The position numbers were made by a program, and so were the translations under genes. A stretch of DNA of 64,000 nucleotides, from assembly GCA_945919795.1 (NCBI GenBank), contig CAMEJJ010000015.1, forward strand, positions 1-64,000, written 5' to 3'. Source of the DNA: an uncultured Lachnospiraceae bacterium (GTDB taxonomy: Bacteria > Bacillota > Clostridia > Lachnospirales > Lachnospiraceae). How positions within the stretch are numbered: position 1 is the first letter of the stretch; each line of letters begins with the position of its first letter. The notes below the pieces were generated by a model. It did no database searches and was not told where the DNA came from. It saw only the letters and a list, made by a program, of their open reading frames with translations. Shown here one piece after another: positions 54,214 to 62,380 of this stretch.

Positions 54214-55656
54214 ATGGCAGAACGTTTGGGTAATATTATCGAATTAAAACATATTACGAAGACTTATACAGATAACGGATTTACCGCTGTTTCCGACTTC
54301 AATCTTGAAGTCGGACGTGGTGAGTTCGTTACTTTTTTGGGACCTTCCGGATGTGGAAAAACAACAACTCTGCGCATGATTGCAGGTTTTGAAATGCCTA
54401 CGGAGGGAGAGATTTTGTTAAATGGTCAGGATATCACAAAGATTCCTGCTAACAAACGTCCGATTAATACGGTGTTCCAAAGATATGCGTTGTTTCCGCA
54501 TATGAATATTTATGACAATATTGCCTTCGGGCTGAAATTAAAAAAGCTTCCCAAGGATGAAATTCGAAGAAAGGTCAACCATGTCCTGGATATGGTTGAT
54601 TTAGAGGGCTTTGAAAACAGACGGGTAGCTACACTTTCAGGTGGTCAGCAGCAGCGAATTGCCATTGCAAGAGCTTTAGTAAACGAGCCGGAAATCCTTT
54701 TACTCGATGAGCCTTTGGGTGCGCTGGATTTAAAAATGCGCAAGGAAATGCAGTTAGAATTAAAAAATATGCATCAACAGCTGGGAATTACGTTTATTTA
54801 TGTAACACATGATCAGGAAGAGGCTTTGGTTATGTCCGATAAGATTGTTGTCATGTCAGAAGGCAGAACCCAGCAGATCGGTACACCTGAAGATATTTAC
54901 AATGAGCCCAAAAACGCGTTCGTAGCAGACTTTATCGGAGAAAGTAATATCTTCAAGGGCATTATGACAGGCGATAAAAAAGTGCGTTTCTGCGGCGGCG
55001 AGTTTGAGTGTGTGGATGATGTGCCGGAAGGAACCTTAATTGATGCCGTTGTACGTCCCGAAGATGTGATTTTAACACCTCCCGAACAGGGCGTTGTGGA
55101 AGGTGTTGTGACTTCTGTTATCTTTAAAGGCATTCACTACGAAATAACCGTGGAATCCGGAAAATATGAAATGGTCATCCAGTCAACCAAGGCAGCAGTT
55201 GTGGGAGATAAAGTGGGTATGCAGTTAGAGCCTGACGGCATCCATATTATGATTGCAGAAGACCACACAACCTGTTTTGAAACCACAATAAACAGTGAGC
55301 TCAATCTGGATTTCAACGATGAAACTATACAATGTGATTTGACAAAAGTCATTCCGGGCTCTGTCATAAAAGACGGTGAATTATTCGATGATGATGGCGA
55401 AAAAATCGATTTGGATAAAATCCGGATTATGGTTTCCATTCAGCCCGAAGATATCCAGATGAGTGATGATTTAGAAGCCGGACTGGTAACCGGAAAGATT
55501 ATCAATCTGATTTATAAAGGTGATCACTACAGTTACGTGGTGCGAACCGAACATGGACATGATTTGATCGTTGATGATGAATATTTGTGGAATATGCATG
55601 ATCAGGTCAGCCTGATTATGCCGGAAGACAAGATGAAGTTTGCACTAAAGAAATAG
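54214..55656 (+). CDS. potA: Spermidine/putrescine ABC transporter ATP-binding protein
   Basis: 480-aa ATPase. Walker [11 protein letters not shown]-loop [11 protein letters not shown], signature [16 protein letters not shown], Walker [17 protein letters not shown] and switch His VTHDQEEAL are all intact. It is about 100 residues longer than E. coli PotA (378): after a TOBE-type segment around 290-350 there is an acidic insertion ([18 protein letters not shown]) and a second TOBE-like part ([14 protein letters not shown] to the end). It energises the PotBC channel. The permease gene begins 10 bp later. Confidence 0.94.
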   Translation: MAERLGNIIELKHITKTYTDNGFTAVSDFNLEVGRGEFVTFLGPSGCGKTTTLRMIAGFEMPTEGEILLNGQDITKIPANKRPINTVFQRYALFPHMNIYDNIAFGLKLKKLPKDEIRRKVNHVLDMVDLEGFENRRVATLSGGQQQRIAIARALVNEPEILLLDEPLGALDLKMRKEMQLELKNMHQQLGITFIYVTHDQEEALVMSDKIVVMSEGRTQQIGTPEDIYNEPKNAFVADFIGESNIFKGIMTGDKKVRFCGGEFECVDDVPEGTLIDAVVRPEDVILTPPEQGVVEGVVTSVIFKGIHYEITVESGKYEMVIQSTKAAVVGDKVGMQLEPDGIHIMIAEDHTTCFETTINSELNLDFNDETIQCDLTKVIPGSVIKDGELFDDDGEKIDLDKIRIMVSIQPEDIQMSDDLEAGLVTGKIINLIYKGDHYSYVVRTEHGHDLIVDDEYLWNMHDQVSLIMPEDKMKFALKK

Positions 55657-55666
55657 GAGGCACTGT

Positions 55667-56461
55667 ATGAAAATGGTTTTTTCCAGAAAACAATTGGGAA
55701 TTCCGTATGCATTATTCTTAATTCTGTTCGTAGTTGCACCTTTATTTGTCATTATCTACTATGCATTTACGAATGGATCGGGACAGTTTACCATTTCCAA
55801 TCTGACCGATTTTTTTACCAATCCGAACACACTCGGTACGCTGTGCTATAGCTTTGTGCTGGCATTTACGACGACCTGTGTCTGTCTTTTGATTGCGTAT
55901 CCGGTTGCCTACATTCTGGCACGAAGCGAATGGAAGGCAAAAAGTATTATTTTGATGGTTTTTATCACGCCGATGTGGATTAATTTTACGCTTCGCATCA
56001 CGGCACTAAAAGAAATTCTGACCTTATTTGAAAAAAATCTGGCCTATTTTCCTTTTTTGAATTCTGTCATCGGCATGTCCTATGACTTTCTGCCGTTTAT
56101 GATTTTGCCGTTATATACGACGTTAACAAAGTTTGACCAAAGTCTGATTGAAGCCTCCTGCGATTTAGGAGCGGGACCGGTACAGTCTTTTTTACGCGTG
56201 ACACTTCCGCTTTCTACGCCGGGCATTATCAGCGGAGTTTCCATGGTGTTTTTGCCTGCCATGACCAACTATGTCGTATTGGATATGCTTTATAACAGCA
56301 CTTATATTATGGGAAGCCTGATTGGAAGCTATTTCTCTGCTTACGACTGGAATAACGGCTCCATGATTGCGCTGGTGCTCCTTGCGATTATCTGTATTTT
56401 TACGTTTTTCGGAAACAATGCAGATGAAGAAAGTCCGGCAAGAGGAGGTGCTATCTTATGA
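55667..56461 (+). CDS. potB: Spermidine/putrescine ABC transporter permease PotB
   Basis: 264-aa permease with six helices, beginning LGIPYALFLILFVVAPLFVI. The EAA loop is SLIEASCDLGAGPVQSFLRVTLPLS. It pairs with PotC as a heterodimer for polyamine uptake. It shares 4 bases with the potC start (ATGA type overlap), so translation is coupled. AGGAGG precedes the ATG. Confidence 0.93.
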   Translation: MKMVFSRKQLGIPYALFLILFVVAPLFVIIYYAFTNGSGQFTISNLTDFFTNPNTLGTLCYSFVLAFTTTCVCLLIAYPVAYILARSEWKAKSIILMVFITPMWINFTLRITALKEILTLFEKNLAYFPFLNSVIGMSYDFLPFMILPLYTTLTKFDQSLIEASCDLGAGPVQSFLRVTLPLSTPGIISGVSMVFLPAMTNYVVLDMLYNSTYIMGSLIGSYFSAYDWNNGSMIALVLLAIICIFTFFGNNADEESPARGGAIL

Positions 56462-57270
56462 AAAAAAGATTTGGCAGCCAGATTTTTATCAGCCTGATAC
56501 TTTTGCTTATGTATGCACCGATTCTGATTCTGGCAGTGTACAGCTTTACGGATTCTACCAATATCGGAGCTATCCGTAATTTTTCCCTGGATAATTATGT
56601 GACTTTATTTACGACACCGGAGCTTGCAAATATGATAGGCGGTTCATTGCTATTAGCATTGGCTAGCTCTCTTTTGGCAACGTTTTTTGGAACGGTGGGA
56701 GCCATTGGATTTTTTTATTCCAAAAAGCGCACGCAGTCTGTTTTTTCTGCCATCAACCAGATTCCGGTAGTCAATGCTGATGTAGTGACCGGTTTTTCTA
56801 TTTGTATTTTATTGGTGATTGTGTTTGGAATGAGCAAAGATACCTTTCTGCCGCTTATCATCGGGCACACGGTTCTTAGTGCGCCGTTTGTGTATCTTTC
56901 CGTGATTCCCAAATTAAAGCAGATGGATCCCAGTCTGTATGAAGCGGCGTTGGATCTGGGAGCCAAACCGGGATATGCCTTGCTAAAAGTTGTGCTTCCG
57001 CAGATCGCATCCGGTATTGTTTCCGGTTTTGCATTGGCAGTTACCTTGTCACTGGACGATTATTTTATTGCGACTTATACCAAACCTGCAACCTTTGATA
57101 CCATCAGTACTTATGTGGTAAATGCGACCAAGGGCTCTCAGACTGAAATCAAAACGGCGCTCTGGGCTTTGTCCACGATTATTTTTGTGCTGGTATTGTT
57201 GTTTGCAATTATCATGAATTTGCTTTCCAACCGGGAAGTAAAGGAAGAGGCAGGTGAGCGTTTGGCATGA
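56458..57270 (+). CDS. potC: Spermidine/putrescine ABC transporter permease PotC
   Basis: 270-aa permease with six helices. It starts with a basic end, then FISLILLLMYAPILILAVYSF, typical of PotC. The EAA loop is SLYEAALDLGAKPGYALLKVVLPQ, and the LDDYFIATY motif follows. The stop overlaps the ATG of the binding-protein gene (ATGA at 57267-57270). Confidence 0.93.
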   Translation: MKKRFGSQIFISLILLLMYAPILILAVYSFTDSTNIGAIRNFSLDNYVTLFTTPELANMIGGSLLLALASSLLATFFGTVGAIGFFYSKKRTQSVFSAINQIPVVNADVVTGFSICILLVIVFGMSKDTFLPLIIGHTVLSAPFVYLSVIPKLKQMDPSLYEAALDLGAKPGYALLKVVLPQIASGIVSGFALAVTLSLDDYFIATYTKPATFDTISTYVVNATKGSQTEIKTALWALSTIIFVLVLLFAIIMNLLSNREVKEEAGERLA

Positions 57271-58931
57271 TAAAGCATAGTAAAAAAAATATGTCTCTTA
57301 GATTATGCGAAATTAAGAATAAAGAAAAAAATATGTCTCTTAGATTTTTCGCTACAAAGAATAAAGAAAATAAATTGTCTTATATTTTTAATGTAAAAAA
57401 TAATCGAAAAAGAAATATGCTGTTTCGCAGGTTTGCCACCATCTGTATGGTGATTGCCTTAGCCGGTATGACTGCTTATCAGGACGGACTGGAATGCGTG
57501 ATGGCAAAAGATGATGATGTGGTTACCCTTCGTGTCTGCAACTGGGAAGAATATATTGATGAAGGCGGCTGGGGAGAAGATGAAACCATTTCTCTTTCCG
57601 AAAAAGACATTATCGGTGAAAATCCGATGTATGAAGATTTTGAAGAATGGTATTATGATACCTATCATCAGAAAGTAAAGGTTGAATACAGCTGCTTTGG
57701 TACCAACGAAGAACTTTACAATATGCTGACGCTGGGGGATGAATATGATATCGTATGTCCTTCCGAGTATATGATTATGAAGTTGATGGCTGAAGATATG
57801 CTGGAACCGTTTTCGGAAGAATTTTTTGATGAAACTATTGAAGAAAATTACTATATCAAAGGTGTTTCTCCTTTTATCCGAAATGCCTTTGAGACCAATG
57901 AAATAAACGGAGAACCCTGGAGTAAATATGCGGCAGGATATATGTGGGGCATTACCGGTATTATTTATAATCCGGAAGAGGTAAGTACTGAGGAAGCTTC
58001 CACATGGAAAATTATGACCAATGAAAAATTCCATCGCCGCATTACCATCAAAGACAATGTTAGAGATGCCTTTTTTGGTGCAGTCGGAGCTGTAAAAGCT
58101 GATAAACTGACATCCGATTCGTTTATAAACGATCCTGATTATACCAAAGACCTGGCAGAAGAGATGAATGATCTGTCTCCAGAAACACTTGAAGCGGTTT
58201 TGGCTTATCTGCAGGAAACCAGAGATAACGTGTATTCTTTTGAAACCGACAGCGGAAAGGCGGATATGATTTCCGGTAAAGTCGTTGCGGGATATCAGTG
58301 GTCCGGTGATGCGGTTTATGCCATGGATCAGGCACAGGCCGATGATTTTTATTTAAATTTTGCCGTGCCAAAAGAAAGTACCAACTTGTATTTTGACGGC
58401 TGGGTTATGCTCAAAAACGGCATAAAGGACGATGCGAAAAAGCAGCATGCTGCAGAGGCATTTATCAATTATATTTCCATGCCCGAAAATGTTGTTCGTA
58501 ACATGTATTATATCGGTTACACCTCTGTGATTTCAGGAGGCGACAGTAACGAGGTTTTTGACTATCTGAATTACTGCTATGGTGTGGAAGAAGAGGAAGA
58601 AGATGTCGTGGAATACCCACTTGGATACTTTTTTTCCGGGGAGGCCGATGATGCCGATTATATCATCCTGACACAAAAGGAGCAGGTTGGCAGACAACTC
58701 GGTGCCCAGTATCCATCACAGGAAACCATGGAACGCAGTGCCATTATGCGATATTTTGATGCCGATGAAAATGCGGCAGTCAACCGGATGTGGATTGATG
58801 TCCGTTGCTATAATGTAAAAAACGTTCCGGTTTATGTCTGGATCATCATCGTGATTTCCCTGATTGTTGCTGCGGTATTTTTAATTCGTGGAAAAATTGT
58901 AGCAAAAAGTATGGAGCAAAATACCTTTTGA
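57267..58931 (+). CDS. potD: Polyamine ABC transporter substrate-binding protein, membrane-tethered
   Basis: 554 aa against about 350 for E. coli PotD. A basic N-terminal extension (1-50) carries KNMSLRLCEIKNKEK and KNMSLRFFATKNKE, an internal duplication, followed by a hydrophobic segment (about 54-70). The solute-binding domain begins VVTLRVCNWEEYIDEGG and includes LTLGDEYDIVCPSEYMI and YAAGYMWGITGIIYN. An acidic insertion (GVEEEEEDVVEYPL) and a C-terminal helix (VYVWIIIVISLIVAAVFLI, about 525-545) follow. So it is anchored in the membrane at both ends and has no lipobox. An alternative start at the ATG at 57417 would drop the repeats. Confidence 0.85.
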   Translation: MIKHSKKNMSLRLCEIKNKEKNMSLRFFATKNKENKLSYIFNVKNNRKRNMLFRRFATICMVIALAGMTAYQDGLECVMAKDDDVVTLRVCNWEEYIDEGGWGEDETISLSEKDIIGENPMYEDFEEWYYDTYHQKVKVEYSCFGTNEELYNMLTLGDEYDIVCPSEYMIMKLMAEDMLEPFSEEFFDETIEENYYIKGVSPFIRNAFETNEINGEPWSKYAAGYMWGITGIIYNPEEVSTEEASTWKIMTNEKFHRRITIKDNVRDAFFGAVGAVKADKLTSDSFINDPDYTKDLAEEMNDLSPETLEAVLAYLQETRDNVYSFETDSGKADMISGKVVAGYQWSGDAVYAMDQAQADDFYLNFAVPKESTNLYFDGWVMLKNGIKDDAKKQHAAEAFINYISMPENVVRNMYYIGYTSVISGGDSNEVFDYLNYCYGVEEEEEDVVEYPLGYFFSGEADDADYIILTQKEQVGRQLGAQYPSQETMERSAIMRYFDADENAAVNRMWIDVRCYNVKNVPVYVWIIIVISLIVAAVFLIRGKIVAKSMEQNTF

Positions 58932-59024
58932 TATTAAATTAGATGCCATTTTTGAATAAAAGTTTTTATTGTGCCAATACTAAAAAAGCAACCAAACATA
59001 TTTAAAATAAGAGGAGGCTTTTAT

Positions 59025-59342
59025 ATGGCACAATTAACTTGTGGAGTTATTACCTGTGGTTACAACAAAGAGAAAAGCTGTTGCAAAGGTGACATTATGG
59101 TGGGAGGAGCATCTGCTGAAAACGAAAGGGATACCAGATGCGAATCATTCCGTCGTGAAAACTGCGATTGCTATACCAGTGCTCTGGATCACCCCTGCCA
59201 GACCATCAGCATTGACTGCGAAGCAACCAAATGCAAATACAATTCCAATTACAAATGCTATGCGGAACGCGTCAGCATTGAAGGCAGCAGGGCTACTGAA
59301 TGCCGCGATACTTTGTGTGGAACGTTTGATAAAAATAAGTAA
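59025..59342 (+). CDS. DUF1540 domain protein
   Basis: 105 aa from the ATG at 59025 with GAGGAGG 6 nt upstream. Two cysteine-rich units are seen: CGVITCGYNKEKSCCKGDIMV with CESFRRENCDC, and ISIDCEATKCKYNSNYKCYA with CRDTLCGTF. Each has the DUF1540 pattern of about four cysteines that probably bind a metal. The function is unknown, although the family is common in spore-forming Clostridia. The gene is single, between potD and a predicted small RNA. Confidence 0.85.
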   Translation: MAQLTCGVITCGYNKEKSCCKGDIMVGGASAENERDTRCESFRRENCDCYTSALDHPCQTISIDCEATKCKYNSNYKCYAERVSIEGSRATECRDTLCGTFDKNK

Positions 59343-59408
59343 TACAAAAATAAGTAATATATCCAAAAGCGTTTCAAGGTGAAATAATGGCTGTTAAAAA
59401 TTACTAGA

Positions 59409-59437
59409 TTGACAATCTGAATATAAATGTATAATAT
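59409..59437 (+). promoter_or_regulatory. Strong sigma-A promoter of the predicted small RNA
   Basis: TTGACA (59409-59414), exactly 17 bp, TAATAT (59432-59437). It is the best promoter match in the window. No ORF with a ribosome site follows until after a terminator. Confidence 0.8.
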
Positions 59438-59443
59438 ATTATT

Positions 59444-59626
59444 AGAAGGTGACTTCTCGAGAAGCAGACTCGTAAAAATGTTTTCGTCTGTGAAGTGCAA
59501 GCCGTGATGGAAGGCGGTGAACATGGAGGCTCACAAAGGTGACAACTTACCATAATCCATCTAGCAAAAGCGAAAGAAAGTTGTATATTGATTAAAAAGC
59601 CTTGCTTAACTGCAAGGCTTTTTAAT
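59444..59626 (+). ncRNA. Predicted structured small RNA (about 180 nt)
   Basis: Delimited by a near-consensus promoter and a perfect terminator: ATTAAAAAGCCTTGC (59591-59605) with its complement at 59612-59626 and T-rich end. Within it I see several hairpins: the palindrome CTTCTCGAGAAG, CAGAC against GTCTG with an AAAA/TTTT inner part, GTGA against TCAC around 59516-59533, and ACAACTT against AAGTTGT just before the terminator. GGTGAC occurs twice. It matches no RNA family that I can recall. Directly downstream is a PBECR4-like nuclease gene, so it may be an RNA antitoxin or a leader. Confidence 0.55.
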
Positions 59627-59649
59627 GTATGAATGTAGTGGAGTTACAT

Positions 59650-60291
59650 ATGGAGAAAATTCAAGAGTGTGCACATAATTTTTTGCATCTGGTTTCTACA
59701 ACTAAATATGTGTTTCATGTTGCAAAACGAGGTGTGAAGGTTTTAATCTTGGATTTTGAACTGAAAGATTTTCATCATTTGGCTGGATTGCAATATTTAG
59801 ATGATATAAATATTCCAAAAGATAAGAAGAAAACGATTGATTGGATTCTTTCTGAAAAATCTCCTATTATGGATGCTTACTTAGCAAGTAGTGAACATTA
59901 TAAAGGCAAAGTAAGTGATGAAAAGAATGTTGAGGAACGTATTTCTGAATTTAGATATATAGAACAATATTTGGATGTAGATAATTTTATTCGAATATAT
60001 TCACCTAAAGATGGTCCACAAAATAATTCGATGATTCGATGTGATTACATAATAGAAAGCAAATTAAAACATTCCAGTAAGGTTGTTTATATATTTTTAA
60101 AACATAGAAAGGGATTGGAGTCACCTTGCTGTATTGTTTCGTTTGGTGTTAAGAAAAATACTGCATATGGAGGACAGAATTTATATTGGATGTTAAAAGA
60201 TAAGATTGTTTCTGGAAATAGGATTACGATATATCAACATCCTAATTATACAGATGAACAAAAAATAGAAAATGAATCTAAGATAGTATAA
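59650..60291 (+). CDS. PBECR4-like (Barnase/EndoU/ColicinE5/RelE-like nuclease) protein
   Basis: 213 aa from the ATG at 59650 with GGAG 6 nt upstream; 59629 would overlap the terminator end. HVAKRGVKVLILDFELKDFHHLAGLQYLDDI is the part that resembles the PBECR4 domain, found in phages, mobile elements and toxins. Later SSKVVYIFLKHRKG and CCIVSFGVKKNTAYGGQN could form the nuclease sheet, with His/Lys residues as candidates for catalysis. The codon use is AT-richer than in neighbours, suggesting transfer. It stands behind the predicted small RNA and its terminator. The last codons lie inside a tandem repeat. Assignment is from memory. Confidence 0.55.
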   Translation: MEKIQECAHNFLHLVSTTKYVFHVAKRGVKVLILDFELKDFHHLAGLQYLDDINIPKDKKKTIDWILSEKSPIMDAYLASSEHYKGKVSDEKNVEERISEFRYIEQYLDVDNFIRIYSPKDGPQNNSMIRCDYIIESKLKHSSKVVYIFLKHRKGLESPCCIVSFGVKKNTAYGGQNLYWMLKDKIVSGNRITIYQHPNYTDEQKIENESKIV

Positions 60292-60352
60292 AAAAATCTA
60301 AGATAGTATAAAAAATCTAAGATAGTATAAAAATCTAAGATAGTATAAAAAA
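60275..60352 (+). repeat. Four tandem copies of an about 19-bp repeat
   Basis: ATCTAAGATAGTATAAAAA is repeated four times with variable A-tract length. The first copy encodes the last residues and stop of the nuclease-like gene; the last lies immediately before the -35 box of the infC promoter. A slippage expansion or an UP-element/operator array are both possible. Confidence 0.85.
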
Positions 60353-60356
60353 TCAG

Positions 60357-60385
60357 TTGACATTATTATAATACCATGGTAGGAT
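60357..60385 (+). promoter_or_regulatory. Promoter of infC-rpmI-rplT
   Basis: TTGACA (60357-60362), 17-bp spacer, TAGGAT (60380-60385). Transcription would start near 60392, about 185 nt before infC. Confidence 0.75.
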
Positions 60386-60391
60386 AACAAA

Positions 60392-60518
60392 TGTGTGAAA
60401 ACACGAGAAAGCAGAGTATCCACTCTCACCCTGCGGCAATCGGGCTTCAGGCGTCAGACATTTTTATTCGATAGTTTATGTTTGTCAGAGGTGGATATTT
60501 ATGTATCCACCTTTTTTT
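60392..60518 (+). promoter_or_regulatory. infC leader, L20-type attenuator
   Basis: The leader ends in a terminator, GGTGGATA (60490-60497) with TATCCACC (60504-60511) and T7. An upstream TATCCAC (60417-60423) could pair with the left arm of the terminator and form an antiterminator. Other pairing: GTCAGACAT with ATGTTTGTC. This fits the autoregulatory leader by which L20 lowers transcription of its own operon in Firmicutes. Confidence 0.75.
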
Positions 60519-60577
60519 ATTGAAAAGGTTATAGTCGCGAAAACTATCGATTGAATTCTTTATGGAGGTGCAAAACC

Positions 60578-61084
60578 ATTAACGATTTATTCATTAACGA
60601 ACAGATTAGAGACAAAGAAGTACGTGTGGTTTCGGAAGACGGCGAACAGTTAGGTATTATGTCTGCCAAAGAAGCGCAGGATTTAGCTGATGAGGCAGGA
60701 CTTGACCTTGTTAAGATTGCTCCAAATGCAAAACCCCCGGTTTGCAAAATTGTAGACTACAGCAAGTATAAGTATGAACAGGCCAGAAGAGAAAAAGAGG
60801 CTAAGAAAAAACAGAAAACAATCGAAATCAAAGAAATCCGTTTATCTCCCAATATCGATACCAATGATTTGAATACCAAGATGAACGCGGCTAAAAAATT
60901 CATTACCAAAGGCGACAAAGTAAAAGTTACGCTTCGTTTCCGTGGTCGTGAGATGGCACATATGAACAGCAGCAAGCATATTCTGGATGATTTTGCAGAA
61001 GGACTTGCAGAAATTGCAGTTGTGGAAAAACCTGCAAAAGTAGAAGGCAGAAGCATGACTATGGTGCTTGCCGAAAAACGTTAA
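60578..61084 (+). CDS. infC: Translation initiation factor IF-3
   Basis: 168 aa. The start is the rare ATT at 60578, with GGAGG at 60564-60568: ATT-AAC-GAT gives the usual INDLFINEQIRDKEVRVV beginning. An upstream TTG in frame at 60551 would add nine unrelated residues and include the ribosome site. Non-AUG initiation is the known device by which IF3 limits its own synthesis. The N-domain (1-75) and C-domain (85-168, EIRLSPNIDTNDLNTKMNAA, FRGREMAHM) are complete. Operon with rpmI (60-bp gap) and rplT. Confidence 0.95.
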   Translation: MNDLFINEQIRDKEVRVVSEDGEQLGIMSAKEAQDLADEAGLDLVKIAPNAKPPVCKIVDYSKYKYEQARREKEAKKKQKTIEIKEIRLSPNIDTNDLNTKMNAAKKFITKGDKVKVTLRFRGREMAHMNSSKHILDDFAEGLAEIAVVEKPAKVEGRSMTMVLAEKR

Positions 61085-61144
61085 TTAGTTTTTAACTGAA
61101 TTTGTATACAGTTAAAATAGATACAAAACTAGGAGGGAATTAAG

Positions 61145-61342
61145 ATGCCAAAAATTAAAACAAACAGATCTGCAGCAAAACGTTTCAAAATTACAGGAAC
61201 CGGAAAGTTAAAAAGAAACAAAGCTTATAAACGTCATATCTTAACCAAAAAATCTGCAAAGACTAAGAGAAATCTTAGAAAACCTGCTATGACAGATGCA
61301 ACAAACGTAAAGAATATGAAGAAGATTTTACCTTACATTTAA
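61145..61342 (+). CDS. rpmI: 50S ribosomal protein L35
   Basis: 65 aa, very basic. [20 protein letters not shown] and the [17 protein letters not shown] block are diagnostic. Located between infC and rplT as in most Firmicutes. AGGAGGG lies 7-8 nt before the ATG. Confidence 0.97.
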   Translation: MPKIKTNRSAAKRFKITGTGKLKRNKAYKRHILTKKSAKTKRNLRKPAMTDATNVKNMKKILPYI

Positions 61343-61365
61343 TGATTGGTTAGGAGGAAGAAAAA

Positions 61366-61722
61366 ATGGCAAGAATTAAAGGCGGTTTAAACGCAAAAAA
61401 GAAACATAACAGAGTATTAAAACTCGCTAAAGGATATAGAGGAGCAAGATCAAACCAGTACAGAGTTGCAAAACAGTCTGTCATGAGAGCGTTAACATCT
61501 GCTTACGCTGGACGTAAACAGAGAAAACGTCAGATGAGACAGTTATGGATTGCACGTATCAATGCAGCAGCAAGATTAAACGGTTTAAGCTACAGCAAAT
61601 TCATGTACGGTTTAAAATTAGCAGAAGTTGAAATCAACAGAAAAATGCTTGCAGAAATGGCAGTTAATGATGCTGATGGCTTTAAAGCTTTAGCAGAACT
61701 TGCAAAATCTAAAATTGCATAA
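61366..61722 (+). CDS. rplT: 50S ribosomal protein L20
   Basis: 118 aa, basic, with [20 protein letters not shown], the long N-terminal helix [18 protein letters not shown], and the globular part [19 protein letters not shown]. It binds 23S rRNA early in assembly and also its own operon's leader. It starts 23 bp after rpmI and ends in a strong terminator. Confidence 0.97.
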   Translation: MARIKGGLNAKKKHNRVLKLAKGYRGARSNQYRVAKQSVMRALTSAYAGRKQRKRQMRQLWIARINAAARLNGLSYSKFMYGLKLAEVEINRKMLAEMAVNDADGFKALAELAKSKIA

Positions 61723-61746
61723 TTACAGCATTATGTGAGATAATAG

Positions 61747-61776
61747 TCGCAGTGTCGCATGGCACTGCGATTTTTT
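61747..61776 (+). terminator. Terminator of the infC operon
   Basis: TCGCAGTG (61747-61754) pairs with CACTGCGA (61763-61770) and T6 follows at 61771-61776. About 20 bp later the left arm of the long hairpin L2 begins. Confidence 0.88.
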
Positions 61777-61796
61777 GCTTTTCGCAGGGAGTGTGG

Positions 61797-62026
61797 GGTT
61801 GGATGCATAGATACGGGTCTTCCAAATTGGATTACGATGTATAAGTTGTTCTAATTATTTCGTGCTATTTCAATGATAACGGACGCACCGGTGCACCCGG
61901 ACATCCATGTCCGACGTGCACCTTTCGCAGCATCCTTGCTGCGAATTGCTGAAATAGAACGAAATAATAAGAACAACTAATACATCTCCATCAAAATTTG
62001 TCCGCCCCGTATCTATGCATCCAACC
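61797..62026 (+). repeat. Long hairpin element L2 (about 230 bp)
   Basis: The outer arms GGTTGGATGCATAGATACGG (61797) and its complement ending at 62026 differ completely from those of L1. The inner arm GTATAAGTTGTTCTAATTAT and the core hairpins GGTGCAC/GTGCACC and TTCGCAGC/GCTGCGAA match L1 closely. No ORF. It follows the rplT terminator as L1 follows the ilvE terminator. Confidence 0.85.
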
Positions 62027-62103
62027 ATGAACTTGCCGGCTGCGGAAGTAAAAATCGTCAGTTGCCATGCGGGAGGAAAGGCCTTTTTTGGGGAGTAGAT
62101 ATA

Positions 62104-62338
62104 GGGAATTGGGGATAAATAATCTCGATGTAAGACGATTTAGCAGTAGTTGATTAGATAATCTTAATATTCTGCTATATTTTCAGCACTTCGCGACATG
62201 GATGTCGCGAAAGGTGCATTAAGACAGGATGTCTTTTATGCACCGTGTGCGTCAAGAAAAACTGTTTTCTGCAGAATATTTAGATTATCTTATCAACGGA
62301 TGCATCGTCTAAAGCGAGATTATTTATTCCAAATTCCC
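62104..62338 (-). repeat. Long hairpin element R2 (about 235 bp), inverted relative to L2
   Basis: GGGAATTGGGGATAAATAAT (62104) pairs with ATTATTTATTCCAAATTCCC ending at 62338. The inner stem AGATAATCTTAATATTCTGC pairs with GCAGAATATTTAGATTATCT. Core hairpins CGCGACATGGATGTCGCG and GGTGCATT/TATGCACC are in R1 order. The pepD ribosome site begins about 30 bp later. The 77-bp spacer to L2 has no ORF. Confidence 0.85.
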
Positions 62339-62380
62339 GCCCCTCTCCTAAATTGTCCAATTGTCCAGAAAGGAAAGAGT

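Noticed and set aside
62198-62380. In-frame N-terminal extension of pepD by 61 codons
   Set aside because: It would translate the right half of hairpin R2, has no ribosome site and no resemblance to the M20 family; the ATG at 62381 has AAAGGAAAG.
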